In this document: one piece after another, positions 55,418 to 63,613 of the stretch
How positions within the stretch are numbered: position 1 is the stretch's first letter
How the letters are laid out: each line of letters starts with the position of its first letter
NCBI RefSeq assembly: GCF_018343535.1
Contig: NZ_JAGYPF010000003.1
Coordinates: forward strand, 856,580-920,579
DNA length: 64,000 nucleotides
Reading direction: 5' to 3'
Origin: Neobacillus rhizophilus
GTDB lineage: Bacteria; Bacillota; Bacilli; Bacillales; Cytobacillaceae
Translations under genes and position numbers: made by a program
Notes under the pieces: generated by a model
What the model saw: the letters and a program-made list of their open reading frames with translations, nothing else
What the model was told of the DNA's origin: nothing
Database searches by the model: none

Positions 55418-56995
55418 TTATACCTGTTTCAACCTAAATCGCTGTACCTTCCCAGTGGTTGTTTTAGGCAATTCTGAAATAAATTCAATTTCGCGGGGAT
55501 ATTTATAAGCCGCCAACGTTTGTTTTACGAATAGCTTGAGCTCTTCCTTTAAAGCGTCTGTTGGTTCGACACCCTCCTTCAGAACAATAAACGCTTTCGG
55601 GTGAACCAGATTGTTATTATTTTTCGCTTCGACAACCGCAACTTCCACTACCTGCTCATGCCGGATGAGGGTTGACTCAATTTCTATCGGCGAAACCCAA
55701 ATCCCCCCCACCTTAAGCATGTCATCCGAGCGGCCGCAATACCAGAAATACCCCTCTTCATCCTGATAGTATTTATCCCCGGTATACATCCATTCACCAT
55801 GAAATTTATGGTGATTCTCTGCTAAATTACAAAAATATCCGATGCTTACGCTGTCTCCGGATATCACAAGGTCGCCAATTTCATTTACACCGACAGGCCT
55901 TGATTCCTCATTGACAATTTTCGCTTTGTATCCTGGAACAACCTTCCCTGTACTGCCCGCTTTTACCTCACCCATTTGATTGGATAGAAAAATATGCAAT
56001 GCCTCGGTCGATCCAATGCCATCGAGAATATCGACATTAAACAATTCCTTCCAACGCTGAATAAATTTTGCCGGCAGGGCTTCTCCGGCGGAAACACAAA
56101 CCCTGACAGATGATAGGTCAGGAATGACCCCTGTTTTTTCTACATATTGAATTAGAGCTCCGTACAATGTCGGAACACCAAAAAAGATGGTCGGCTTTTG
56201 TTTTTCAATCGTTTGAAAAATAAGCTCCGGTGTTGGCCGCTCCTTTAATAAAACAGTAGAGCCGCCGGCACTTAAAGGAAAATAATTGCCATTGCCAAGT
56301 CCATAGGCAAAATAAAGCTTCGAAGCGGAAAATGTCCGGTCATTTTCATTAATCTGGAGAATATTTTTAGCATAATTTTTATAGGCCATTTCCATGCTGC
56401 GCTGGATATGAACAACACCCTTTGGATTTCCTGTACTGCCTGAACTGTAAAGCCAAAAAGCGGGATCTTCCGATGTAGTCAGAGCAGCCTTCAGTTCTGT
56501 TGAAGCCGGCTCTACAAATTCAACATAATCCATTCCATCCGGCTTGTGGTATCCTGTTTCTGAAACCACGATGACATGCTTCAAGAAAATAAATCGCTCT
56601 CTATTGTCCTTGATGGTATTCCAGACATGCTCTTCGACCAGCAGAACTTTTGCCCGGCTATGGTTTAAGAAATACTCATAATCCTGCGGCTTCATGGACG
56701 GGTTCACAGGGATCGGTACGGCGCCGGCTTTTATCGCTCCATAAAATGAAGCAATAAATTCGGGCGTATCATCTAGGACTTGGAGAATGCGGTTTTCCCG
56801 TTCAATCCCCAAATCTTTGAGAGCGTTTCCAAATTTATTGATTTTTTTCAAGAGTTCCTCGTATGTAACCTGCTCATCTCCACTATAGATGGCAACCTTA
56901 CTGCCAAGGCCCCTCCTTACATTTTCTTCGACAATATAGTCGACACTGTTATAGTAGTCCTTTATCCCTTTTAATTGTTCAGTTGATTTTAGCAT
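55418..56995 (-). CDS. benzoate-CoA-ligase-family aromatic acid:CoA ligase
   Basis: 525 residues, GGAGG before ATG. Adenylate-forming enzyme: P-loop 'YSSGSTGNPKGVVH', 'SASKLYFAYGLGNGNYFPL', 'GVPTLYGALI', 'GSTEALHIFL', 'YTGDKYYQDEEG', and catalytic Lys in 'KTTTGKVQRF'. The 'AKLYFAYGLGN' and 'GVPTLY' blocks are those of the benzoate-CoA ligase family, not PaaK phenylacetate ligase, which is shorter and lacks them. So the cluster activates an aromatic carboxylic acid whose identity is not certain (benzoate, hydroxybenzoate or similar). Confidence 0.85.
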   Translation of the reverse strand: MLKSTEQLKGIKDYYNSVDYIVEENVRRGLGSKVAIYSGDEQVTYEELLKKINKFGNALKDLGIERENRILQVLDDTPEFIASFYGAIKAGAVPIPVNPSMKPQDYEYFLNHSRAKVLLVEEHVWNTIKDNRERFIFLKHVIVVSETGYHKPDGMDYVEFVEPASTELKAALTTSEDPAFWLYSSGSTGNPKGVVHIQRSMEMAYKNYAKNILQINENDRTFSASKLYFAYGLGNGNYFPLSAGGSTVLLKERPTPELIFQTIEKQKPTIFFGVPTLYGALIQYVEKTGVIPDLSSVRVCVSAGEALPAKFIQRWKELFNVDILDGIGSTEALHIFLSNQMGEVKAGSTGKVVPGYKAKIVNEESRPVGVNEIGDLVISGDSVSIGYFCNLAENHHKFHGEWMYTGDKYYQDEEGYFWYCGRSDDMLKVGGIWVSPIEIESTLIRHEQVVEVAVVEAKNNNNLVHPKAFIVLKEGVEPTDALKEELKLFVKQTLAAYKYPREIEFISELPKTTTGKVQRFRLKQV

Positions 56996-57146
56996 TTTTA
57001 TCCTCCAATAGATTAGTAAACTTGTCTATCCGGACCAATCCTGCAGCCAAAATCTAGGTGGAGTCAATTCTTCTTTCGTTTCTTTTGACAGGGGGAAACA
57101 GGGCTGGCTCGTTTGCTGTCTGAACCAGTCCTGCTCCTGCTCTATA

Positions 57147-57944
57147 TTACTGACCTGTCCATTGCGGTGGTCGTTTTTCAATGAATGCCGATAATCCTTC
57201 TTTTGCATCCTGGGAACGGAACAATAAATTTTGTAGTTCGCCTTCGTAACGGATGGCGGCATTTAATGGCATTTCCTTGCCATTCATGATAGACAGCTTA
57301 ATATTGGAGATGGCATAAGTGGCGCTTTCTGCAATCTTTCTTGCGTAGGCCAATGTTTTTTCACGTGTCTCTTCTTGAGGATATACTCGATCAACCAATT
57401 TAATTTGCAGAGCTTCTTGCGGTGTTAAGGTTTCCCCAGTGATATTCAGGTCTAGCGCCTTTGAATGTCCGACCTGCCGGGCTAGTCTCTGCGTTCCTCC
57501 CGTACCGGCCAGCACACCAAGCGAGACTTCCGGAAGGCCAATTCTTCCAGCCTGGTCGCCCATGAAACGGAGGTCACAAGCCAATGCCATTTCCAGGCCT
57601 CCGCCGACGGTATGCCCTTCCAAACAAGCAATCCAAACCTGTGGAGAGCGGGCGATTTTGTCAAGGGTTTCATTACAGAATAAACAAAATTGTGTTTTGA
57701 ATCGCGGCTCTGCTGCCTTCAGGAAATTGATATTGGCACCCGCCGAGAAAAACTTAGGCATATCACTCATCAAGACTGCTACTTTTATATCTTGATCAAA
57801 GCGGATATCATCAATTGCCGCGTTCAGTTCTTTGTAAAATTCCAAATCATAGGCATTTGTTTTATTTACATGAAGATGGATTTCCGCGATTCCATTCTCC
57901 TTTTTCACTGTCAATGTGTTAGTGCTTAATTCTACTTGCGACAT
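57147..57944 (-). CDS. enoyl-CoA hydratase/isomerase
   Basis: 265 residues, AGGAGGAAA before ATG. Crotonase fold: 'SAGANINFL', 'IACLEGHTVGGGLEMALACD' and 'GLPEVSLGVLAGTGGTQRL' form the oxyanion hole and hold the catalytic Glu. It hydrates or isomerises an unsaturated CoA ester from ring cleavage, in the place of PaaF/PaaG. A second copy, almost identical over its last 120 residues, ends at 63614. Confidence 0.88.
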   Translation of the reverse strand: MSQVELSTNTLTVKKENGIAEIHLHVNKTNAYDLEFYKELNAAIDDIRFDQDIKVAVLMSDMPKFFSAGANINFLKAAEPRFKTQFCLFCNETLDKIARSPQVWIACLEGHTVGGGLEMALACDLRFMGDQAGRIGLPEVSLGVLAGTGGTQRLARQVGHSKALDLNITGETLTPQEALQIKLVDRVYPQEETREKTLAYARKIAESATYAISNIKLSIMNGKEMPLNAAIRYEGELQNLLFRSQDAKEGLSAFIEKRPPQWTGQ

Positions 57945-57980
57945 GTTTTTTCCTCCTATTATTTGAAGATTTTGATAATT

Positions 57981-59474
57981 TTAAATCCCAAAAATATTCA
58001 ATGGTTTAGTGCCAATGTAGGATACAACACTCTTTGTTTCGCTGTATAACTCAAGGGTTTCCAGGGATAATTCCCTGCCATAGCCTGATTGTTTATACCC
58101 TCCAAAAGGTGTTCCCGGGAAGGCGGAAATCGGACTGTTGACCATTACGATTCCGGCTCGAAGTCCAGCGGCGATTCGGTGGGCTTTGCCATTGTCGGTC
58201 GTCCAAACAGCAGAACCCAGCCCAAAAATGGAGTCATTAGCGAGTTCGAGCGCTTCTGCTTCATCGGTGAATTTCATTACGACAACTACCGGTCCAAATA
58301 CTTCTTCTTGCGCAATCCTCATATCGTTTGACACATTACCGATGATAGTAGGCTCATACCAGTAGCCTTTTTCAAATTCCGGTCCTTCAGGACGTTTGCC
58401 GCCAAAGAGAATCTCTCCTCCTTCTTCAACAGCAAGCTTCACATAGCCATCGACCGTTTCCTCATGGCTTTTCGAAATAAGCGCTCCCATATGGGTATCC
58501 TTATGGAAGGGATCTCCTACTTTAAGCTTTCTGGCTTTTTCAATCAGCTTGACAACAAATTCATCATAAATAGATTCCTGTACAAAAATCCTTGAACGTG
58601 CTTCGCAGGATTGACCTGTATTATAGAAGATTCCATAAATTGACCCAATCACCGCCGCCTCCAAATCGCAGTCAGCAAACACAATGCTTGGCGATTTGCC
58701 TCCCAATTCCAAGGTTACACGCTTCAACGTTCCAGAAGCCCTGGCCATGATGTCCTTCCCGGTTTCCGTTTCACCGGTGAATGCTACCTTATCTACTCCT
58801 GGATGTTCGGTTAAATAAGGTCCGATTTCCGCGCCGCTGCCCGTCACGACATTCACGACACCCGCAGGTACACCTGCCTCATGGCAAATATCGGCGAGCA
58901 TAAAGGCGGTGATCGGAGTATAGCTGGCCGGTTTTAACACGATTGTACACCCCGCAGCTAATGCAGGAGCTACTTTCCATGCCGCCATCATTAAAGGGTA
59001 GTTCCATGGAACAATTTGCGCACAGACACCAACAGGCTCCTTCAATGTATAGTTGAAAAATCCATTTGGAACCGGATTCGTGCGGCCGCCGAAAGTGGTG
59101 ATGGCACCGGCATAAAACTCAAAGTCCTCAATCGCCTGATTAATTTGCCCCTGGGCCGCTGCCACGGTTTTGCCTGTATTCAACACCTCTGCCTCGACTA
59201 ATTCATTAAAACGCTCCCTCATGATTTGGGCGATTTTATTTAGGACCCGGGCCCTTCTGGCTGGTGTCAGCTTTGGCCATTTGCCTGTATCAAACGCCTT
59301 GCGCGCGGCAGTAACGGCGCGGTCGACATCCTCCTTCGAGGCTTTGGCGACCTTCGCCAGTACCTCACCTGTTGCCGGATTATGGGTGTCAAAGAATCTT
59401 TCATTACTACTATTTTGATAGTTTCCATCGATCAGAAGCTGGTACGTATCCTTTATGGTTCTGGTTTGCAGCAT
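57981..59474 (-). CDS. aldehyde dehydrogenase
   Basis: 497 residues from the ATG at 59474 after GAGAGGAG; an upstream ATG at 59492 is inside the ribosome site. Catalytic Cys in 'NTGQSCEARSRIF', general base Glu in 'VTLELGGKSPS', NAD-binding 'FTGETETGK'. Lacks the MaoC hydratase half of PaaZ, so it is a stand-alone enzyme. It could oxidise a ring-cleavage semialdehyde or an aromatic aldehyde feeding the pathway. Confidence 0.88.
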   Translation of the reverse strand: MLQTRTIKDTYQLLIDGNYQNSSNERFFDTHNPATGEVLAKVAKASKEDVDRAVTAARKAFDTGKWPKLTPARRARVLNKIAQIMRERFNELVEAEVLNTGKTVAAAQGQINQAIEDFEFYAGAITTFGGRTNPVPNGFFNYTLKEPVGVCAQIVPWNYPLMMAAWKVAPALAAGCTIVLKPASYTPITAFMLADICHEAGVPAGVVNVVTGSGAEIGPYLTEHPGVDKVAFTGETETGKDIMARASGTLKRVTLELGGKSPSIVFADCDLEAAVIGSIYGIFYNTGQSCEARSRIFVQESIYDEFVVKLIEKARKLKVGDPFHKDTHMGALISKSHEETVDGYVKLAVEEGGEILFGGKRPEGPEFEKGYWYEPTIIGNVSNDMRIAQEEVFGPVVVVMKFTDEAEALELANDSIFGLGSAVWTTDNGKAHRIAAGLRAGIVMVNSPISAFPGTPFGGYKQSGYGRELSLETLELYSETKSVVSYIGTKPLNIFGI

Positions 59475-59594
59475 CGATTTAACTCCTCTCATAATTTTTT
59501 TACCATGGCAATTCCTTGGCCTACCTCATGAACCTGCTGGCATGGCGGGTTCGGCAATCGCGGTTTTGTTTATCTGAAGGGCCCCCCTTCTCCC

Positions 59595-59759
59595 TCATTC
59601 ATTCCCCTGGGGTTCCTGCCAGCGGATATACTCAAAGACACTATAGCAGCTGTTGCAGTAATATTGTCTGACTAGTTGCGCAGTCCCAAAGGAGGAGATT
59701 TTCTCTACCTGTTCGGAGGAGCAGAACGAACATTGGACCATTTCTTTCCCCTTACACAT
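59595..59759 (-). CDS. 54-residue zinc-ribbon protein, detached C-terminal half of PaaD
   Basis: Too short for usual gene finders but clearly coding: the ATG at 59759 overlaps the paaC stop by 8 bp. Cys pairs C10-x2-C13 and C35-x2-C38 ('VQCSFCSSEQVEK', 'RQYYCNSCYSVFEYI') with 'ISSFGTAQLVRQYYC' between them match the zinc-ribbon tail of full-length PaaD ('CPFCGS..' and 'CRDC' type). In E. coli this tail is fused to the MIP18 domain; here it is a separate gene three places away. Likely a partner in epoxidase cofactor assembly. Confidence 0.8.
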   Translation of the reverse strand: MCKGKEMVQCSFCSSEQVEKISSFGTAQLVRQYYCNSCYSVFEYIRWQEPQGNE

Positions 59760-60390
59760 GTTGGACCTCTTCGAAATTCGTTAACTGCTCGATTTCTGAT
59801 TTAAAGGTTTTTACAAGATTACTATTATTTAAGATAATTGCTTCAGATTGTAATTGAGGGTCCTTCTCCACTTTGACCAGCCATTGTTCAACCTCTGCAA
59901 CAGCTTTTTCCAAGTGTTGTTTAAAGACTCTCGGAACGGCGCCACGGTCCCGAAGCAATTGCTTGCACCAGCTTTTTGCATAGAGTAGATGTTCTTGCTG
60001 TTCTCTGATCATTTTATTAAATGGTGTGGGAAGATTTGGCGGCTCCGCTTTCAAAATCGCCTTTATCACTAAATCGACCGCTTGATTATTTGCATATAAC
60101 CCGGCAATGAGCGACAGCCAATTGGAGGCATTCACCAAGGCAGGAAATGCCTTACCGGTTTGTTCTTTTACTTCCATCTTGCTTGCATTCAGTCCTTGTA
60201 ATTCATTGGACCATTTATACATTAATCGTGCATGGCCAAGCTCTGCCTGAGCCATCGCAATGGAAGATAGGGAAGCTTCGAGTGTTGGGCCGCTGATGCC
60301 AATTTCCACTAACCGGTCGCCGGTGATAAATTTGTTATCGGCAATGGTTTCCGCCAGCACTATGAGAGAGTCATTCTTTTTATTAGCCAC
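59752..60390 (-). CDS. paaC: phenylacetyl-CoA epoxidase-type subunit PaaC
   Basis: 212 residues from the GTG at 60390 (AAGGAGG upstream), overlapping paaB by 8 bp. Ferritin-like fold of the Phenylacetic acid catabolic family; 'SSIAMAQAELGHARLMYKW' is the counterpart of the PaaA metal helix. In the known complex PaaC is the structural partner of catalytic PaaA. Somewhat shorter than the usual 240-250 residues. Confidence 0.85.
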   Translation of the reverse strand: MANKKNDSLIVLAETIADNKFITGDRLVEIGISGPTLEASLSSIAMAQAELGHARLMYKWSNELQGLNASKMEVKEQTGKAFPALVNASNWLSLIAGLYANNQAVDLVIKAILKAEPPNLPTPFNKMIREQQEHLLYAKSWCKQLLRDRGAVPRVFKQHLEKAVAEVEQWLVKVEKDPQLQSEAIILNNSNLVKTFKSEIEQLTNFEEVQHV

Positions 60391-60619
60391 AAGAAACACC
60401 TCCTTTTGCAAATAACGGTTCCGGAAGACGCACTTCAATTAAATGATCTTTTCTGACCACTTGCATTTCCACCCAGGTTTCTTCATCGTAAATATGCTGG
60501 GCATAGATTTTTGCCAAATCGGCATTTTCTGCCAGTAAGGAGCCCACCTGGATTAAATCATCCCCCCGGTTGATCCGGGTAAACAAGAAATACTCATGCC
60601 GCTGACTTTTTTTTGTCAT
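60383..60619 (-). CDS. paaB: phenylacetyl-CoA epoxidase-type subunit PaaB
   Basis: 78 residues from the ATG at 60619 after GGGGGG; it overlaps the paaD stop (ATGA) and the paaC start. 'HEYFLFTRINRGDDLIQVGS' and 'ETWVEMQVVRKDHLIEV' match PaaB, the small bridging subunit (E. coli about 95). Longer versions starting at 60694 run through paaD and are unlikely. Confidence 0.8.
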   Translation of the reverse strand: MTKKSQRHEYFLFTRINRGDDLIQVGSLLAENADLAKIYAQHIYDEETWVEMQVVRKDHLIEVRLPEPLFAKGGVSCG

Positions 60620-60936
60620 GAACTGACCCCCCATGTCTTTAATTTTAGTTTTCCTTTTTCGCTTAAATTGCTGACCGTCCATGGCGGGTCCCACACTACA
60701 TGAATTTCCACATCCCTGATTCCTTCTTCCTTCAGCAGGCGTTCCCTGATATCGTTTTCAATCCATTGCATGCAGCCGCATCCGGTTGAGGTATAGGTCA
60801 TTTTGACGGCAATTGTGTCGTCACCAATCTTGGTGATGTCGTAAATTAACCCCATGTCGACGACGCTGATTGGAAATTCGGGATCCATGACCTCTGTTAA
60901 TGCCTCCCAGTATTTTTCCGTTTCCATGGTTTTCAT
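60616..60936 (-). CDS. paaD: PaaD-type MIP18 (DUF59) maturation factor, zinc ribbon missing
   Basis: 106 residues. 'VMDPEFPISVVDMGLIYDI' and 'TYTSTGCGCMQWIENDIRE' (metal/sulfur-cluster Cys) and 'WDPPWTVSNLSEKGK' fit the N-terminal half of PaaD. Full-length PaaD is about 160 residues with a C-terminal zinc ribbon; here the protein ends before it, and the ribbon is encoded separately at 59595-59759. It lies between paaA and paaB, one base after paaA. Confidence 0.82.
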   Translation of the reverse strand: MKTMETEKYWEALTEVMDPEFPISVVDMGLIYDITKIGDDTIAVKMTYTSTGCGCMQWIENDIRERLLKEEGIRDVEIHVVWDPPWTVSNLSEKGKLKLKTWGVSS

Positions 60937-60937
60937 G

Positions 60938-61876
60938 TCATCCGGCCTCCATTGCCCGTAATTCCTCTAATTCAAGGGCACCCTTTTGAATTCTTTCAAC
61001 AAATTCCACATTTTGCGGGCCGCGCTTTTTAAAGCGTTCAATGACACCTTCCCATGTGTCCGGCTGGTCGGTGAGCCATTTTTTATTTTCGACATTAAAT
61101 TTGCACGGGAACGGAACATCTATTACATACTTTCTTTGCTCCTCATCATAGTGGGCAGGTACTTTTACACCAATTGATTCACAAAATGGAACGGCTGTGG
61201 ACAGCCACTTTTGCCTTAACTGGTCATTTGATTTTCCCTTCAGTTTGTAATCCAGCTGTGCAGAACGGCTTTTCAAATTGTCGGCAACACCGAAAAACTC
61301 CAGCCCCATTAGGAACATCCAATCTACAGCTTCCTGAACCTGCTTGGCTGTGTCCGGATTTTTCATTCCGGCGCGCATGATGATTTCGCCATTTCGGAGA
61401 TGAAACAGTTCTTCTTTGTCAACCTTTACGAGAGCGCGCTTCCAAGGTCCATAGGAGGTGTTTTCGTATGCATCACCAAGCAAGGTGTATCCTGCCCGGT
61501 CAAACAGTCCGTTGAAGACGCCCAGTTGAATCCAATTGTCCAGTTTAAAATCAAATGCGTACGGATTTTTCCACCGATGGGCCGGGCGTTCGTACAGAAG
61601 AGCTTCTACATCTTCACTAAGTTCTTCCAACAATCGATAGGCAATATGGGCATGACCGATTTCATCCTGTATAACAGCTAATGCCGTAATCTTATAGTTT
61701 AGATTGGGCGCCTGATTATAGACTGTTAACAGCGGAGGAACGCTTAAAAGCTCTGTATCGCCAACAATAGTCAATGTCTGCTTCAAGGCGCGAAGATATT
61801 CTTCGTTCATATCATCCACACATTCCACCATAAAACCATCCTTAATCTTGTCGATCAACACCTCAGCTTGATTCAA
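60938..61876 (-). CDS. paaA: phenylacetyl-CoA epoxidase-type catalytic subunit PaaA
   Basis: 312 residues from a TTG with GAGGCG upstream. Diiron ligands are visible in two ExxH-type helices: 'AVIQDEIGHAHIAYRLLEE' (E and H) and 'VDKEELFHLRNGEIIM' (E and H). In known systems PaaA epoxidises the ring of phenylacetyl-CoA with O2 and electrons from PaaE. First gene of the operon and next to a good promoter. The reductase PaaE is not in this window. Because the neighbouring ligase is of the benzoate type, the ring substrate may differ. Confidence 0.87.
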   Translation of the reverse strand: MNQAEVLIDKIKDGFMVECVDDMNEEYLRALKQTLTIVGDTELLSVPPLLTVYNQAPNLNYKITALAVIQDEIGHAHIAYRLLEELSEDVEALLYERPAHRWKNPYAFDFKLDNWIQLGVFNGLFDRAGYTLLGDAYENTSYGPWKRALVKVDKEELFHLRNGEIIMRAGMKNPDTAKQVQEAVDWMFLMGLEFFGVADNLKSRSAQLDYKLKGKSNDQLRQKWLSTAVPFCESIGVKVPAHYDEEQRKYVIDVPFPCKFNVENKKWLTDQPDTWEGVIERFKKRGPQNVEFVERIQKGALELEELRAMEAG

Positions 61877-61893
61877 TTTTTTCGCCTCTTTTC

Positions 61894-61972
61894 ATTACGT
61901 TTTATTTTTCATCGTCTATAATTAGTAATATAGAATATTTAAAATTATCTGTCAACAAGTTTATTACGTTTT
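61894..61972 (-). promoter_or_regulatory. promoter of the paa-like operon with flanking AAAACGTAAT repeats
   Basis: TTGACA (61955-61950), 17-base spacer, TATATT (61932-61927). The same 10-mer AAAACGTAAT occurs just upstream of the -35 (61963-61972) and downstream of the start site (61894-61903) in the same orientation, 69 bp apart. These are candidate PaaX-type operator sites. Confidence 0.7.
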
Positions 61973-62032
61973 TATGTTGATAATGATAAAAACATAATCT
62001 ATTAATATCTTTCATATTTATAGGATGATAAA

Positions 62033-62068
62033 AAAAAGACGCCTTTCGTGTGAAAGACGTCTTTCCAT
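62033..62068 (-). terminator. terminator of the paaX-like gene
   Basis: Minus strand: AAAGACGTCTTTC, loop ACAC, GAAAGGCGTCTTT, then T-run. Confidence 0.85.
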
Positions 62069-62083
62069 TTCCCGACATGTAAA

Positions 62084-62962
62084 TTATATATAAATCTCTT
62101 TAAAAGGGTTAATCGCTCTGCCCCGGTTGGGGGATATTTCTTTATCAGGGGCGCCTTCAAAGATTGATTCAAAAAAGCGGATCGATGGTATGGAAATTAA
62201 TTGGTGAATATTCCAGAAAAGCTCTCTTGCCTTGGCCCCAATCCAGTCATCCGGCAATAGGTCACGCGGAAATCCGGGGTCCTGGAAAAGAAATTTTCGA
62301 TATTCATGAACAATATTCGTCCGCTCAATAAAACATTCTTCGTCTTGCAATGTATTATTTAAAGCTCTTTCCCTGAGCTCTTCGAATCTTGGAGAAAATT
62401 CCTCAATGAACCTATGATAATTTTCCGCAACCTGATCCAAATCCCAGGCTTTTTCAATAATCCCTTCACTCGTATGGGAGAGCACGTCGGAGGTATTAAA
62501 TAAAACGGTATTTTCTTCAATTTGGTAATTGTGAATCATCGCCATTACTTGATCCTCGAGCGGATTGGGGCTGATCCAAATACTGTTTGAAATCATGCCA
62601 AATCCCGTCCAGGTCAGCTCTTTGCGGATTTCATTTCGCAGCTCGCGTTTTTCCTCAGGGAACGAATAACTGAAAACCCGCCATTTGCCGTCCCAAGATG
62701 TATTAGAAGCTGAAAAAACCCGTTTTACCCCATCATCGACTCTTCTCTTTCCTTGGGCTGTAACAGAATAATAGCTTTTATTTCCCAGTTTTCTTACTTC
62801 CAATAAATTCTTTTGTACCATTCGCAAAATCGCACCGCGAACAGAAGATTCCGATATGCCAAACCTATTCATTAGCTGAATTAAACTTCCAACCCAAATT
62901 TCTCCACCATAATGTTGAATGTATTCCCCATAGAGAGTAAACATTAATGACCTTGGTTTCAT
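62084..62962 (-). CDS. paaX: PaaX-family transcriptional regulator
   Basis: 292 residues from the ATG at 62962 ('MKPRSLMFTLYGEYIQHYGG'), GGTGA upstream; an in-frame ATG at 62974 is possible. N-terminal winged helix ('LIQLMNRFGISESSVRGAIL') and PaaX C-terminal region ('WRVFSYSFPEEKRELRNEIR'). PaaX-type repressors release DNA when an aryl-CoA is bound. It sits upstream of the paaA promoter on the same strand, separated by a terminator, and downstream of the thioesterase gene. Confidence 0.88.
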   Translation of the reverse strand: MKPRSLMFTLYGEYIQHYGGEIWVGSLIQLMNRFGISESSVRGAILRMVQKNLLEVRKLGNKSYYSVTAQGKRRVDDGVKRVFSASNTSWDGKWRVFSYSFPEEKRELRNEIRKELTWTGFGMISNSIWISPNPLEDQVMAMIHNYQIEENTVLFNTSDVLSHTSEGIIEKAWDLDQVAENYHRFIEEFSPRFEELRERALNNTLQDEECFIERTNIVHEYRKFLFQDPGFPRDLLPDDWIGAKARELFWNIHQLISIPSIRFFESIFEGAPDKEISPNRGRAINPFKEIYI

Positions 62963-63038
62963 CGTTGTCACCATCTTCTTTTGTTAATAGTTAGATTCAT
63001 GCGATCATTCTTCATCCATTATAGAGGAATACCATTTT

Positions 63039-63488
63039 TTATGCATTATAACTGGTGAAATTCTCCTTTAATTTAGTATGAATATTTTCTTGTAAAATGT
63101 CTTTTACATCTTCTGGGATCGGCACTGCCTTGATCCCTTCCGGCATTTTCTGCACCCAGCCACGCACCTCATAGCCATGTGCTACACGGTTTCCGTCCCT
63201 AAATACCTCGTGGCGCAGTTTTAGTGTTTTCCTATTCACCTCCGCTACTTTGGTTTGAATAGTGATAAGATCGTCATAAAACAACGCTTTTTCAAATGTA
63301 CATTGAGCATCCAGTAAGGGAACGATAATTCCCCGTTCTTCCTCCAATTTCACAGGAGCAAGCTGGCAGCTTTTGAAAAATTGATGGCCAGCAATGTCGA
63401 ACCATTTAAAAAAGTTGGGATAATAAACAATTCCCGCTTTATCCGTATCACCCCAATTAACAACGAATCGCATTTCATTGGACCTCAT
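63039..63488 (-). CDS. hotdog-fold acyl-CoA thioesterase (4HBT family)
   Basis: 149 residues, AGGAGG before ATG. 'NWGDTDKAGIVYYPNFFKWF' carries the catalytic Asp of 4-hydroxybenzoyl-CoA thioesterase-like enzymes. It could release CoA from dead-end aryl-CoA esters, a safety-valve role known for PaaI in phenylacetate pathways, or act in degradation of hydroxybenzoyl-CoA. Confidence 0.87.
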   Translation of the reverse strand: MRSNEMRFVVNWGDTDKAGIVYYPNFFKWFDIAGHQFFKSCQLAPVKLEEERGIIVPLLDAQCTFEKALFYDDLITIQTKVAEVNRKTLKLRHEVFRDGNRVAHGYEVRGWVQKMPEGIKAVPIPEDVKDILQENIHTKLKENFTSYNA

Positions 63489-63512
63489 TCTATTCCTCCT
63501 ATCAGATTTAAC

Positions 63513-63543
63513 AAAAGGCGATATCGATGACCGATATCGCCCT
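63513..63543 (-). terminator. terminator after the edge enoyl-CoA hydratase
   Basis: Minus strand: GGCGATATCG, loop, CGATATCGCC, then TTTTG. Confidence 0.7.
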
Positions 63544-63613
63544 TGGTTGGTACTATAAAAATGTATTCCTCTACTTTGCTCAGCTAATTTGTGTGGTCGC
63601 TAGCTTTATTCAA

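Noticed and set aside
55418..56995. Calling the ligase PaaK
   Set aside because: Length (525) and the 'AYGLGN' and 'GVPTLY' blocks fit the benzoate-CoA ligase family, not PaaK.
57026..57262. 78-codon minus-strand ORF overlapping the hydratase end
   Set aside because: Out of frame with the hydratase; its repetitive Gln/Trp-rich tail is a by-product of the intergenic sequence.
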